Below the pieces are notes generated by a model, which was given only the letters and a program-made list of their open reading frames with translations, did not search any database and was not told the origin of the DNA. Source: a virus. From it: 39,925 bases of DNA. The DNA is taken from IMG/VR virus record IMGVR_UViG_3300034071_001390, positions 1 through 39,925 of that record; one strand, written 5' to 3'. Positions 14,288-23,595 of this stretch are shown in pieces. The translations under genes and the position numbers were made by a program. Numbering within the stretch: position 1 is the first letter of the stretch; each line of letters opens with the position of its first letter.

Positions 14288-14683
14288 ATGCAAGCTCAAG
14301 ACGTAATCAAGCGAATGTTCCGAATCCTCGGCGTCATTGCGTCCGGCGAGGCTGGGGACGCTAACGAGTTTGATGATGCGCTAAGCGTCCTCAATTCGTT
14401 ACTAGCGGAGTGGCGAGGGAAGAACATCAATCTCCCCGATTACACTATCGAAGCACTGACAACGGAGGTCAACCTACCGCTATCGGACAAGGAGGCTGTC
14501 GCGTACCAACTCGCCAAACGCATGGCGCCGGAGTTCGGCGTGTCACTCGGTCCTGAAGCTCTGGAAGCTGCGGCCGATTCGTGGCAGGCTTTGCAACACC
14601 GCTATTTTGTGGCCGGGCACACTGACTTTTCAGAGCTGCCCAACGCGGCTGGCGGCTATTGGTACGATATCCGCACCGGATGA
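14288..14683 (+). CDS. Tail accessory factor gp4-like (head completion)
   Basis: Resembles the P22 gp4 family, which binds the portal after packaging and begins to close the DNA channel. Recognisable are AQDVIKRMFRILGVIASGE at the start, DDALSVLNSLLAEWRGKNI in the middle and LPLSDKEAVAYQLAKRMAPE. These helical segments are typical of head-tail connector adaptors. Length 131 residues (P22 gp4: 166). AGGAGG lies six bases before ATG 14288. It sits directly before the gp10-like gene, as in P22. Confidence 0.85.
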   Translation: MQAQDVIKRMFRILGVIASGEAGDANEFDDALSVLNSLLAEWRGKNINLPDYTIEALTTEVNLPLSDKEAVAYQLAKRMAPEFGVSLGPEALEAAADSWQALQHRYFVAGHTDFSELPNAAGGYWYDIRTG

Positions 14684-16095
14684 AAACCAATTTCCTCCTC
14701 CCTGCTTACAAGTCCCGCTCGCTGGCCGCGGCGTGCTTGACGTGCGTCAACCTGTCGTTTGAGCAGGTGCCGGGTGGTTTGCCGGAGCAGGGATTTTTTT
14801 TCGACCCGTTCGGATACACGCAATGGCTAACGGTCGGGACAGGCCCTATCCGTGGCGCACTGACGGCCGCCGGCTACGCTTGGGTAGTCTCAGGGGCGCA
14901 GCTCTACCGCGTCGCTACCAATGGGGCCCTAACGCTTGTGGGCGCCGTGGCAGGGACAGGGCGGGTGCAGCTGGGATACAACGATACGCAAGTCGTCGTG
15001 GCGCATTCTGCGGGCTGGAATGTGGTGACGGTCAACTCGCTGGCCTATGCGGCGGTCGTGGATGCGCCGACGACTGCGCAGCTTACGTATTTTGCATCGC
15101 GATTCTTCTTCCCGAACGCCAATGGAACATACGGATGGACTGAGGTCAGCAACGGGACGGCATTGGACGCGCTCAGTTTCAACAGCGCGGAGGCATCCCC
15201 GGACAAGACCGTTTCAGTCCTCGGCGATCATAACGAATTGCTGCTATTCGGAGAGCTTTCGACAGAATGGGCGCAATCCAACGGCGATCTTGATACGGTG
15301 GTGACACGTACCGCAACGGCAGAATATGGCGTACTAGCCAAGTATTCGCCCGCGAAGTCAGATAACACAGTGTTTTGGGTGGGTCAGAATGATTCTGGTG
15401 GTGCGCGGGTGTACCGGGCTCAGGGGTACTCGCCGGCCGGAATCTCAGATTACGCACTAGAGGTCGCTTTCGAGGAGTACGGTTATACGGCAATGTCTCA
15501 GTCGTGGGGAACGTGTTTCCAGTACGAGGGGCATACGTACTACATGCTGACCATTCCAGGAAAAGCGACATGGGCCTATGACGTTTCAAGCCAACGATGG
15601 GCGCGGTGGGGCTACACAAACCCGACGACCGGCGATCTTGAGCAGATGCGGTTCAATGCGTACTTTTTCCTGAACGGGAATCACTATTTCGGCGATTACG
15701 AGACAGGGCAGATTTTCCAGATCAGTTCTAGCGTCTACACGCACGACGGGAACCCCCGGTATTGGGAACGGACGTTCTTTGTTCTTGAAGGTGAAGACGA
15801 TGAGCGCATCAAATATCACAAAGTGACCCTAAAAGCCGAGATGGGCGTCGGTCTGGATGGCGCGCCAACGGTAGGAGCCGACCCGAAGGCCGAGCTGTCT
15901 TGGTCAGACGATCAGGGGCGAAACTTCACCGGGTTTAGGGACATGAAGCTAGGAAAGATTGGCGAGTACAAAAACCGAGCCATTGCCAGACGCTTGGGCA
16001 TGTCTCGCCGTCGTGTCTTCCGCCTGTCCGGGTCCGACCCGGTACGCACACGTCTTCTAGGCGTCAACATCCAAGCGGAGCCAACAGGCCAATGA
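14680..16095 (+). CDS. Packaged DNA stabilisation protein gp10-like (tail hub)
   Basis: P22 gp10 forms the hub between gp4 and the needle, and its family is one of the best signatures of P22-type tails. The product is 471 residues (P22 gp10: 472), beta-propeller-like with repeated short strands. It contains the characteristic FFNAN/RFFFPNANGTYGWTEV region, ELLLFGELSTEWAQSNGDLD and MSRRRVFRLSGSDPVRTRL near the C-terminus. ATG 14680 overlaps the gp4-like stop (ATGA) and is preferred over an in-frame codon at 14659. Confidence 0.9.
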   Translation: MKTNFLLPAYKSRSLAAACLTCVNLSFEQVPGGLPEQGFFFDPFGYTQWLTVGTGPIRGALTAAGYAWVVSGAQLYRVATNGALTLVGAVAGTGRVQLGYNDTQVVVAHSAGWNVVTVNSLAYAAVVDAPTTAQLTYFASRFFFPNANGTYGWTEVSNGTALDALSFNSAEASPDKTVSVLGDHNELLLFGELSTEWAQSNGDLDTVVTRTATAEYGVLAKYSPAKSDNTVFWVGQNDSGGARVYRAQGYSPAGISDYALEVAFEEYGYTAMSQSWGTCFQYEGHTYYMLTIPGKATWAYDVSSQRWARWGYTNPTTGDLEQMRFNAYFFLNGNHYFGDYETGQIFQISSSVYTHDGNPRYWERTFFVLEGEDDERIKYHKVTLKAEMGVGLDGAPTVGADPKAELSWSDDQGRNFTGFRDMKLGKIGEYKNRAIARRLGMSRRRVFRLSGSDPVRTRLLGVNIQAEPTGQ

Positions 16096-16673
16096 GTTTC
16101 ACCCCCGACAGCATCAAAACCATGCTTAACTCGATTGCACCGGACACGATGAAACTTCATACCGGCTACCCCGGCACGACAGGAGCAAACGAGGTCACGG
16201 GCGGATCTCCCGCTTACGCAGCCAAGACATGCGGCTATGGGCTATCACTGGCCGGAGAGGCTCGCGCGCTGTCCGCTGCTGTCGTGTTCGATGTGCCGGC
16301 CTGCTCGGTGCTTTGGGCCAGCTGTTGGCAGGGCTCGACGCTGCGTTACATCGGCCCGACTGGCGGAAGCCCTTTCGAGTTTGTGGCGGATACCGCGACC
16401 AATGCGATCAAGGCCCCCGCTCACGGTCTAGCCGACAATGAAACGGTGGTGTTCTACTACTCGCCACCGGGCGGTGTTACGGCGGGGACCGTGTATTATG
16501 TCGTATCGTCCACCACGGACGACTTCAAAATATCCGCGACATTGGGAGGGTCGGAAGTGAATATCACGACGCAAGCAGACGCAAGCTGTCTGTGCTCTCG
16601 GATTGTCCCCCGTGTGTACGCGGCTCAGGATACGCATACTGTTTCAGCCTTCCCGTTTGGGCTGCCTAACTGA
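16092..16673 (+). CDS. Tail-associated protein, 193 aa
   Basis: No exact family. The ATG overlaps the gp10-like stop. The central AHGLADNETVVFYYS, TVYYVVSSTTDDFKISAT and GSEVNITTQ segments are a beta module I know from many podovirus and siphovirus tail proteins and spikes. It occupies the place of P22 gp26 (needle) but lacks the needle's long coiled coil. It is more likely a tail adaptor or short fibre. Co-transcribed with the next small gene. Confidence 0.65.
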   Translation: MSFTPDSIKTMLNSIAPDTMKLHTGYPGTTGANEVTGGSPAYAAKTCGYGLSLAGEARALSAAVVFDVPACSVLWASCWQGSTLRYIGPTGGSPFEFVADTATNAIKAPAHGLADNETVVFYYSPPGGVTAGTVYYVVSSTTDDFKISATLGGSEVNITTQADASCLCSRIVPRVYAAQDTHTVSAFPFGLPN

Positions 16674-17050
16674 TGGCCTCCGATACGTACTCTGCCAAGG
16701 GTGGCGCGGTCGCAGCGGTGGTGAATGCGTCATGGGCGCAGGCCAGAAGCGCGCCTAGCGTGCTGGATTGGCTGCCGCGCCCTGAGACTCCGCTTTATCC
16801 CGGCGGCCCAATCATGAATGTCGTCTGGTATCGGTTTTTCCGGACGCTGGCCGAAAAGGTCGGCGGCATCAAAGGGCTATCGTCCACCGAGCTACAGGCC
16901 AGCATCGCAGCGGTACAGGATCAGACGTTACAGGCCGCCTCAAGCGCGCAGGCTGCGGCGTCTCTGGCGGCAGCAAACACGGCATCGATTGATGTCATTC
17001 GAGAAGTAGCGCAAAACGCAGGGCTTCCGGGCTCTGGACAAATTCCGTGA
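16673..17050 (+). CDS. Small tail protein with C-terminal coiled coil, 125 aa
   Basis: Function not firmly known. It overlaps the previous stop by one base. The N-terminal half is aromatic and proline-rich (VLDWLPRPETPLYPGGPIM); the C-terminal half is an alanine-rich helix (LQASIAAVQDQTLQAASSAQ and onward) likely to form a coiled coil. With the preceding gene it may form the tail tip or needle, between the hub and the ejection proteins. Confidence 0.6.
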   Translation: MASDTYSAKGGAVAAVVNASWAQARSAPSVLDWLPRPETPLYPGGPIMNVVWYRFFRTLAEKVGGIKGLSSTELQASIAAVQDQTLQAASSAQAAASLAAANTASIDVIREVAQNAGLPGSGQIP

Positions 17051-17059
17051 GGTGGTGAA

Positions 17060-17932
17060 ATGGCTTTTGATTGGGGCAGTGCAATCGGCGCAGCCGCTTC
17101 GCTTGGCAGCGCTTACCTTGGGAGCCGAGGCGCCAGAGACGCCGGCCGCGGTGCGACGAACGCCGCGAACGCCGCGAACGATATCACATGGCGAATGTAT
17201 CAGGACACGGTAAACCGTCAACAGCCCTTCTACAACACAGGACTAGCCGCGCTCAATGAATACAGCGCGCTGATGGGGCTTGGCGGATCGGCAGGGGGCG
17301 CAGCGCCGACATACTACCAGCGATCCGAGGACGGAACGCCGATTGCGAATGCCCAGCTATACGAGTCCGACCCAGCATACAGGCAGGCATGGGATAGGAC
17401 GCTTGCGGGCCATCAAGGTCAGTACCGCGTCGGCTATCATTCCGGATCGGATACTGATTGGATCCAGAATCAGATCGCTGGGCAGATGCCGAGGCAAGCG
17501 CCTCAATCGTCGGCCATGTCAGCACAGCAGCAACAGGCGGCTTTTGATCGATTCCGGAATACGCCGGGCTATCAGTTTGGTTTGACCGAGGGGAATCGCG
17601 CGGTGGAGGCGTCGGCAGCGGCGCGCGGCGGACTGAACAGCGGCGCAACACTGAAGGCGCTGACAAAGTTCGGTCGCGACTACTCGGACCAACAGGGCTA
17701 CACCCCGCACATGAACCGGCTTTCGGGTCTGTTCGGCGGCGCTCAGACGGCTGCCGGCCAGATGGGCAGTTACGGCCAAAACGCGGCCAACCAGATTGGC
17801 GGAAACCTGCAAAACGCGGCGACGGCTCGGGCAAACTCGACTTATGCCAGTAATCAGGCATGGCGACAGGGGCTGAGTAATGCCGCCGGATTCTTCGGCG
17901 ACTGGTACGGCAACAGATACGGAGGCGGCTAA
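17060..17932 (+). CDS. Ejection protein, P22 gp7-like position
   Basis: Probably one of three internal proteins released into the cell to carry DNA across the envelope. The 290-residue product has an N-terminal Gly/Ala-rich hydrophobic stretch (IGAAASLGSAYLGSRGARDA), much Gln, Asn and Gly, a PGYQFGLTEGNRAVEASAAA segment and a QNAANQIGGNLQNAATARA helix, features I associate with internal DNA-transfer proteins of podoviruses. It starts ten bases after the previous stop with GAGGTGG upstream, first of three consecutive genes in P22 order (7, 20, 16). Confidence 0.75.
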   Translation: MAFDWGSAIGAAASLGSAYLGSRGARDAGRGATNAANAANDITWRMYQDTVNRQQPFYNTGLAALNEYSALMGLGGSAGGAAPTYYQRSEDGTPIANAQLYESDPAYRQAWDRTLAGHQGQYRVGYHSGSDTDWIQNQIAGQMPRQAPQSSAMSAQQQQAAFDRFRNTPGYQFGLTEGNRAVEASAAARGGLNSGATLKALTKFGRDYSDQQGYTPHMNRLSGLFGGAQTAAGQMGSYGQNAANQIGGNLQNAATARANSTYASNQAWRQGLSNAAGFFGDWYGNRYGGG

Positions 17933-19407
17933 TGGCTGACCTATATCAAGCGTTTGCGCAGGGCCGGGCGGCAGGAACGCAACGGCGGACGAATCGAACG
18001 CTGTCGGAGCACTTGCGGGCCGCTACTCAGGGCAATACGCAATCTCTGGACGCGATCTATGCAGCCGACCCGAACGTCGGCATGCAGGCGCAAAAGATGG
18101 CGCGCGACACGCAGAGCGACAGCCTAGAGGACGTAGCTAAGGCCGCGCAGTTCTTCGGGCAGACTCGCGATCCGAAGGCATACGCCTATATGCACCAGCG
18201 CCTGTCGTCCATGCCGCAGTTCGCCGGTCTTCCAGCAACGCTGGACACCCCGGAAGATCAGGAAGGGGCGGTCAAGTTCGCTCAGGCCATCGCGCAGACG
18301 TATGGCAACGGCGGCGCTGAAGCGAACAATGTGCAATCTCGATTCATCGACGATCAAGGAAATATGGTCGCGCTGATGCGTGACGGATCGACAAAGGTCG
18401 TTGGGAAGGCGGACGCTAACAACCAGATTATTGAGGGTGAGGGCGGGTTCTACGGCGTCAACCGTCGCAACCTGCAAGCCGCGCCGGTCCAGCTTGGCGG
18501 CGGACAGCCTCAAATGCCTCAACCGATGCCGGAAGGCCAGCAAATCACCCCGTTTGCGCCTGACGTGAACATTCCGCAGTCGTCCGCAGAGTACGCAGCG
18601 TTTCAGGCGGCTGCGGCTGATGCGGACTCGCCGAACCCGACCGGCCAGCCGTTCACGGTTGGGCAGGTGCCGTATCAGGCGTTTCAGGCCCCGCCGGGCG
18701 CAAATACGTTCGGCAACGGCCAGCGCACGCCTCAACAGCCGATGCCGGCGGGCCAGTTGCGCCCGGCAGCCCAGACGATCAGCCCGGCGGAACAGGTCCG
18801 GCTTCGCCTCGCTGAAGAGGCCAACGCCCGCGCAGATCGCGAAGAGCAACGCAAGATCCAAGCGGGCGCGGTAGATGGGAAGCCTCCGAACGAGGGCGAG
18901 CGCGCAGCGTTTGGCTATCTTGGCCGCATGCAGGCAGCCGAAAAACTCCTTACCAGCATTGAAGGCGCGGGGTATGAGCCCGGCGGGTACAGAGACACTA
19001 CCGCCGCAAACAATGCAGGCATGCCAATCCTTGGGCCGCTATTCAACATGGCGACAAGTTCGGAGGGGCAAAAATACCGGCAGGCACAAGAGGATTGGGT
19101 GCGAGCCAAGCTGCGCAAGGAGTCCGGCGCAGTCATTGGTGACGAAGAAATGGCGCGAGAGATTCGCGTTTATTTCGCGCAGCCCGGAGATGACCTGGGC
19201 GTCATCCAGCAGAAGGCGGCGGCACGCCAGCAGGCCGAGCTACAACTTAGAAGCATGGCTGGTCGAGCTGCGGCTACCAGTCAACAAGCGCGCCCGGGAG
19301 CCCGGCCAGCCGGACCAAAGCACGTCCAATCTGCCGCAGACTATGACGCGCTGCCCAGCGGCTCGCTATTCATCGCCCCTGATGGCACGCAGCGGAGGAA
19401 GCGCTAA
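17932..19407 (+). CDS. Ejection protein, P22 gp20-like position
   Basis: The 491-residue product overlaps the previous stop by one base and the next start by one base (TAATG). The N-terminal third is helical, the middle (about residues 190-290) is extremely Gln/Pro-rich and probably extended, and the C-terminal third is helical again with a QKYRQAQEDWVRAKLRKESG segment. That last motif occurs in many phage internal or DNA-injection proteins. Function inferred from order and composition. Confidence 0.75.
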   Translation: MADLYQAFAQGRAAGTQRRTNRTLSEHLRAATQGNTQSLDAIYAADPNVGMQAQKMARDTQSDSLEDVAKAAQFFGQTRDPKAYAYMHQRLSSMPQFAGLPATLDTPEDQEGAVKFAQAIAQTYGNGGAEANNVQSRFIDDQGNMVALMRDGSTKVVGKADANNQIIEGEGGFYGVNRRNLQAAPVQLGGGQPQMPQPMPEGQQITPFAPDVNIPQSSAEYAAFQAAAADADSPNPTGQPFTVGQVPYQAFQAPPGANTFGNGQRTPQQPMPAGQLRPAAQTISPAEQVRLRLAEEANARADREEQRKIQAGAVDGKPPNEGERAAFGYLGRMQAAEKLLTSIEGAGYEPGGYRDTTAANNAGMPILGPLFNMATSSEGQKYRQAQEDWVRAKLRKESGAVIGDEEMAREIRVYFAQPGDDLGVIQQKAAARQQAELQLRSMAGRAAATSQQARPGARPAGPKHVQSAADYDALPSGSLFIAPDGTQRRKR

Positions 19408-21527
19408 TGGCCGACCCATGGGCTAGCGATCCGGTCGTAGATGCTGGCGGGAACCCGTGGGACAGCGACCCCATTATTTCCGCGCCAAAGAAACCGACAG
19501 GCGGCGCAAAAAAGCCGACAAGTTCGCGCCCGGACTTTTCCAGCGTCCAGACCTCTGTCGGCAGTACAAGTCAGCATCGCAGGCCCGCTCCAAAGCGTAC
19601 CGCAGCCCAACTGACGGGGATCAGCGATGCGCAGATGAGCCCGACTTATCGCGAGCCGGTCGGGGCTAGCCGTCGTCTGCTGGAAGCGATGATGCCGCTC
19701 GCCAATCCTCAATTCCGCCAAGGTGTAGGCCAGTCGTTCGCAAGTACGGGGCAGGGACTAAAGCAGCTGGCGAACGATGCCGAAATGGTGCAAACCGGGC
19801 TCTATGCGGGGCTGCTGAATCGTCTCGGCATGGATGGGAACGCGGTAGTGCGTAAGCGCGGCCTCCCGTTGCAGGACAGACGTGCGGCATTGCAGCAAGA
19901 AACGGCGCAGACGCGCGAGACGGATCGCCCGCTATTGGGGACGCCCGCCGGGTTTCTTGGCTCGGCAACAGGCACGGCGACGCAGTTCCTAGGCCCCGGG
20001 GCGGCCCTCAGGGGAACGGGCTTTGGCAGGGCGCTACTGCCGCAGACAATCGGCGGGAACGCGCTACAGGGCTCGGCAGTCGGTGCTATTCAGCCCTACG
20101 CAAACGATGGCGACCGCTTAGACAATGCTTCGCTGGGAGGGCTCGGCGGAGCGGCGGGCGCGACGCTGCCCGCAATTGCGGGCTCAACTATCCGCGCATT
20201 GACCCGCCCCGCATTGACTGGGGCGGAAAGACGCGCCGGAGCCGTGTTTAAGGACGCCTTACAGGGCGAGCCGCTTGGTTATGTGCCATCGGACGTGGCC
20301 CCGTACCGCTCGCTTGGAGAGGGCACGTTAAACCCGCAGATCATGGCGATTGAGCGCAATGCGCGCCGTGACTTCCCCGGAATGTTTGAACCCAACGACC
20401 TTGCGAACAATGCCGCGCGAACGGATATCCTGAGAGGCATTGCAGGCGATGAGCAGATGATGGCGGATGCAATAGCGGCCCGCTCCCAGTCAACGGGCGT
20501 ACTGCGCAATCAAGCATTCGCGGAGGGCGATCAGGTTCTAGCCCAGCGGGCCGCGCAGGCGAAAGCGGAGCGCGACGCCATTGCGGCAGCCGAAGCCGAA
20601 GCAAGCAGGTTCCGCATGTTCGGGGTTGAGCCACCGGCAGCGACCATCCCGCCTGCGCCCGCACCTGGGCCGAAAGCCGCGCTAGCAGCCGCTATGGCAG
20701 CCCTTGCGGATAGCCAAGCCGGCAGAAGCACTGTCCGCGACCCTATCAATTATGTGTCCCGGAATGTGGCTGAGGCCCCGGAAACTATGGCGGGCCTGTA
20801 CAGGGTCAGAAAGACGGTTACGGACCTCTTGGAAGGCAAGGGCGGTGTAGAGACTCAATCCGCCCGCGCGGCAACAAAAGAGCTTATGCAAGCTCGGGAT
20901 TTGGTAGATGCGCAGATATCCGGGGTCGCCCCGACTTGGAAAGGCTACATCAATGAGTTCAAACGCGGCAGCGGACCAATAAACCGCATGCAGGTCGGGC
21001 AAGAGTTGATGCGCCGCGTGAACCCGTCCGGCGTGACAGACAGGCTTGGGAATCCTCAGATTGCGCCCGCTTCCGTTACTCGCTCTATGGCTGTTCTTGA
21101 CCGTGTTGCGGCTAAGTCGACGGGGTTCAAAAAAGCAAAAGCCTCAGAAATTTTGACCTCGGATGACATAAAGAACCTGATGGCGATCAATGACGACGCT
21201 CGGCGAATTATCATCAGGCAGACCAACAATGCGCAGCCCGGTTCCGCTACGTCAGAGAGCGCGGCACTTCGCAGCCGACTGATGCAGAGAGCGGCAAACC
21301 TAACGTTGCCCGGCCCAATTGGCGGGGTCGTTAGCGAAGTGGCGCAGAATCAGCTACGTGGCGCAAATCAGGCCACCATGGAGAAAATTGCATTTCTTGC
21401 GGCAAACCCGGCCGAGGCGCAGCGCGTTCTGTCAGCGCTCAAGGGCCGCGAACGCCAAGCGCTTGAAAGTGCGCTAATCGCCGTCGGCGGGAGGGCGGGT
21501 GTCGTAGGTTCCACGCTCACGGAATAG
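19407..21527 (+). CDS. Ejection protein, P22 gp16-like position, 706 aa
   Basis: The largest of the three presumed ejection proteins. The N-terminus has repeated ASDPVVDAGGNPWDSDPII motifs followed by a Lys/Pro-rich linker. A hydrophobic GFLGSATGTATQFLGPGAAL segment (around residue 175) and Gly-rich stretches could insert into membrane. The rest is mainly Ala-rich helix. In P22, gp16 is needed inside the target cell to pass DNA through the inner membrane. The 3' 54 bases are overlapped by a possible minus-strand membrane-protein gene. Confidence 0.75.
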   Translation: MADPWASDPVVDAGGNPWDSDPIISAPKKPTGGAKKPTSSRPDFSSVQTSVGSTSQHRRPAPKRTAAQLTGISDAQMSPTYREPVGASRRLLEAMMPLANPQFRQGVGQSFASTGQGLKQLANDAEMVQTGLYAGLLNRLGMDGNAVVRKRGLPLQDRRAALQQETAQTRETDRPLLGTPAGFLGSATGTATQFLGPGAALRGTGFGRALLPQTIGGNALQGSAVGAIQPYANDGDRLDNASLGGLGGAAGATLPAIAGSTIRALTRPALTGAERRAGAVFKDALQGEPLGYVPSDVAPYRSLGEGTLNPQIMAIERNARRDFPGMFEPNDLANNAARTDILRGIAGDEQMMADAIAARSQSTGVLRNQAFAEGDQVLAQRAAQAKAERDAIAAAEAEASRFRMFGVEPPAATIPPAPAPGPKAALAAAMAALADSQAGRSTVRDPINYVSRNVAEAPETMAGLYRVRKTVTDLLEGKGGVETQSARAATKELMQARDLVDAQISGVAPTWKGYINEFKRGSGPINRMQVGQELMRRVNPSGVTDRLGNPQIAPASVTRSMAVLDRVAAKSTGFKKAKASEILTSDDIKNLMAINDDARRIIIRQTNNAQPGSATSESAALRSRLMQRAANLTLPGPIGGVVSEVAQNQLRGANQATMEKIAFLAANPAEAQRVLSALKGRERQALESALIAVGGRAGVVGSTLTE

Positions 21528-21662
21528 CGCAGCCAATACCCGGCTATCTGGTAGCCGCTTCTCTAGCCATTTAAGTGGTTTATAAATCGCCAAATAATAG
21601 AATGCCGCAAAACATAGGATCGCTAGCGGCTTAAGCAGCAAAAAATAGAAAAACAGTTCCAT
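21474..21662 (-). CDS. Possible small membrane protein antisense at the ejection/tail junction, 62 aa
   Basis: A minus-strand frame from ATG 21662 gives a protein with a strong N-terminal membrane segment (FFYFLLLKPLAILCFAAFYY) followed by a basic amphipathic KPLKWLEKRL and a hydrophilic tail. The frame continues upstream to 21734, but that part looks random. The gap it fills (21528-21717) is distinctly AT-richer than its surroundings, often a sign of a moron gene. No clear Shine-Dalgarno is visible. In P22 this location holds the immI region, including the membrane exclusion protein SieA; no sequence similarity is claimed. Confidence 0.5.
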   Translation of the reverse strand: MELFFYFLLLKPLAILCFAAFYYLAIYKPLKWLEKRLPDSRVLAALFRERGTYDTRPPADGD

Positions 21663-21717
21663 CCCATATCTTATCAAATCACACGAGAAGCGCGAAAAAC
21701 ACACAGGAAAAGAAAAA

Positions 21718-23313
21718 GTGACCAAGCTACTCACCCCATCCGATGTTCAGTCTTTCCGCGACGATAACGACAACCCGCTTGCCGGCGGAAAAGTTTATAC
21801 ATATTTGAGCGGCACGTCTTTTGGAACTCCGCAAGCAACATTCTCTGATCGTGCGGGAGCGTCGCCGAACGCCAATCCTGTCATTCTGAACGCTCGCGGT
21901 GAGGCGACGATCTATCTAACGGCCGGTGTCGTTTACGATTACGTCATTAAGAACGCCAGTGACGTGACAATCCGGAGCCGCATCGGAATCGTCGCGGATA
22001 GTGACGCCACTGTACGCTCAGACTTCGTAAGCACGACTCCCGGGCTTGGTGCCGGCTTGCTTGGCTGGCCCCTTGCAACCGCCATCACTCAGCCGCAGAA
22101 TGCGCAGCATTTCGCGCAAAATGGCGCGACGATCAATCGTCTAGGCCGCGCGCTCTTTGATGCGGCTGGCGTTAACGATGGCGCATTCCCGAACGTGTCT
22201 CAAGACTGGCTGTCGGTGTTTCAGGTCGCGACAGGCATCGGGACAGGCACGATTGCTAGCACAGTCCTTGCGTCCTTGACAGGCGCAGATGCAAACTCGG
22301 CAGTTCCCATATTGGGCGGCGCGAGAACCTTGAACTTTACCAGTTCAGGATCTACTGCACTGGGCGTGGTCGGGATCGCGGTCAACAACAATACGACGCT
22401 TTCTACTCAAGCCTACGGCGGCTATTTTGAGGGGCATGCGGTTACGGCAACAGCTGGGCCAACCTATGGCGTCGAGATTGACACCCGGGCGCTAATCTCC
22501 CAGCAGGCGGCCAACCCGTTCCAGCAGGGAAGCACGCACACACTACAGCTTGCGAATGGTTGCGGCGTCGGCGGCGGGCATATCACGGCCAGCATTTCTG
22601 GAACGACCATGACGGTCACGGCTGTCACCATGGATTCTGGTTATCAACTGGCAGTCGGTACGCGCGTGTACGGCGCTGGCGTGACCGCAAACACCACGAT
22701 CTCCTCGCTTGGCACCGGGACCGGCGGAACGGGCACGTACACACTGAACAATTCGCAGACGGTATCGTCTCGCGGGCTTCTGGTCGGGAATCAGTTCCCG
22801 GCATCTGCAATCGCCTATTTCAGCGAGAATTCCATTCCTTATCAAGCCGGCCTTGTATTTGGCGCGCAGTCTCTCGACGGTTGCGACGGTATCAATGGTG
22901 TAGCTAACGCAATATCGTTCGCGAAGGGCCACTACATTAGCTGGTACGCAACGGGCGGAGTACTCACGTCTTTGCTGTACAGCACGGCGACAACCGCTGC
23001 CGGATCGATCGGCGTTGAAATGGCAGAGGGTCAGCTCAGCATCAACAATGCATCCAACGGCGCCCGCCAGTTCGAGGTCGGGAACCTGAGCACTGCCGCA
23101 AACTTCCTGCGCGCTCAGCCCGCAGCCACTGGCAATCAGGTTCAGCTGCAGGCGCTGGGGTCCGATGCGAATATCGATCTTCAGTTTACACCAAAGGGGA
23201 CCGGACTCGTCCGGTTCGGAACGCATACTGGCACCGGAGACACCGCGTGCAATGGCTACATCACGATCAAGGACACGGCTGGAAACACGCGGAAGTTGAT
23301 GACGACTGCGTAA
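21718..23313 (+). CDS. Tail fibre/spike protein
   Basis: Host-recognition protein, 531 residues, starting at GTG 21718 with AGGAAAAG upstream. The N-terminal 100 residues (DVQSFRDDNDNPLAGGKVYT, then TIYLTAGVVYDYVIKNASDV) match a virion-anchoring domain seen in podovirus tail fibres. The middle is Thr/Gly-rich beta structure with a GTRVYGAGVTANTTISSLG module followed by a GTGTYTLNNSQTVSS strand, a repeat unit found in many phage fibres. The end has GSDANIDLQFTPKGTGLVRF, a common C-terminal fibre motif. No endosialidase or pectate-lyase catalytic residues are recognisable. Last gene of the late operon. Confidence 0.85.
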   Translation: MTKLLTPSDVQSFRDDNDNPLAGGKVYTYLSGTSFGTPQATFSDRAGASPNANPVILNARGEATIYLTAGVVYDYVIKNASDVTIRSRIGIVADSDATVRSDFVSTTPGLGAGLLGWPLATAITQPQNAQHFAQNGATINRLGRALFDAAGVNDGAFPNVSQDWLSVFQVATGIGTGTIASTVLASLTGADANSAVPILGGARTLNFTSSGSTALGVVGIAVNNNTTLSTQAYGGYFEGHAVTATAGPTYGVEIDTRALISQQAANPFQQGSTHTLQLANGCGVGGGHITASISGTTMTVTAVTMDSGYQLAVGTRVYGAGVTANTTISSLGTGTGGTGTYTLNNSQTVSSRGLLVGNQFPASAIAYFSENSIPYQAGLVFGAQSLDGCDGINGVANAISFAKGHYISWYATGGVLTSLLYSTATTAAGSIGVEMAEGQLSINNASNGARQFEVGNLSTAANFLRAQPAATGNQVQLQALGSDANIDLQFTPKGTGLVRFGTHTGTGDTACNGYITIKDTAGNTRKLMTTA

Positions 23314-23315
23314 GG

Positions 23316-23549
23316 TCAACGGGGCTGGACTCCGCCCGGCATTGGCCCGGCCTGGGTATCGCCAGCAGACATATCGTCATCCACAAACACGCCTGCGACA
23401 GGAAGCGCGCTGACGGCGTCCTGTTCTTTCATCTGTCTCAGCAATGGCTCATAAATCGGGTACGTCTGATTCATTGGCGCTGGCACGGTCTGAAGCAGGT
23501 TCAGGATTGCCAGTAAGTGCGGTTGCGGGATGGTGACGGTGTAGATCAT
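23316..23549 (-). CDS. Hypothetical protein, last gene of the leftward operon, 77 aa
   Basis: Function not recognised. ATG 23549 has AGGAAC at good spacing on the minus strand and is preferred over a codon at 23645. The product starts MIYTVTIPQPHLLAILNLLQ, is proline-rich and ends in a flexible Gly/Pro tail; no membrane segment. Its stop lies only two bases from the convergent tail-fibre stop, so the two operons meet back to back here. Confidence 0.7.
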   Translation of the reverse strand: MIYTVTIPQPHLLAILNLLQTVPAPMNQTYPIYEPLLRQMKEQDAVSALPVAGVFVDDDMSAGDTQAGPMPGGVQPR

Positions 23550-23595
23550 GGTCGTTCCTGTGGTTAGGCGCCCAAGTAGGCGGCGCCGTGGGTGG

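Noticed and set aside
14659-14680. Earlier start for the gp10-like gene
   Set aside because: It lies inside the gp4-like gene, lacks a ribosome-binding site, and the ATGA overlap start gives the length of P22 gp10.
21718-23313. Diversity-generating retroelement acting on the tail fibre, as in phage BPP-1
   Set aside because: No reverse transcriptase gene and no template/variable repeat pair were seen.
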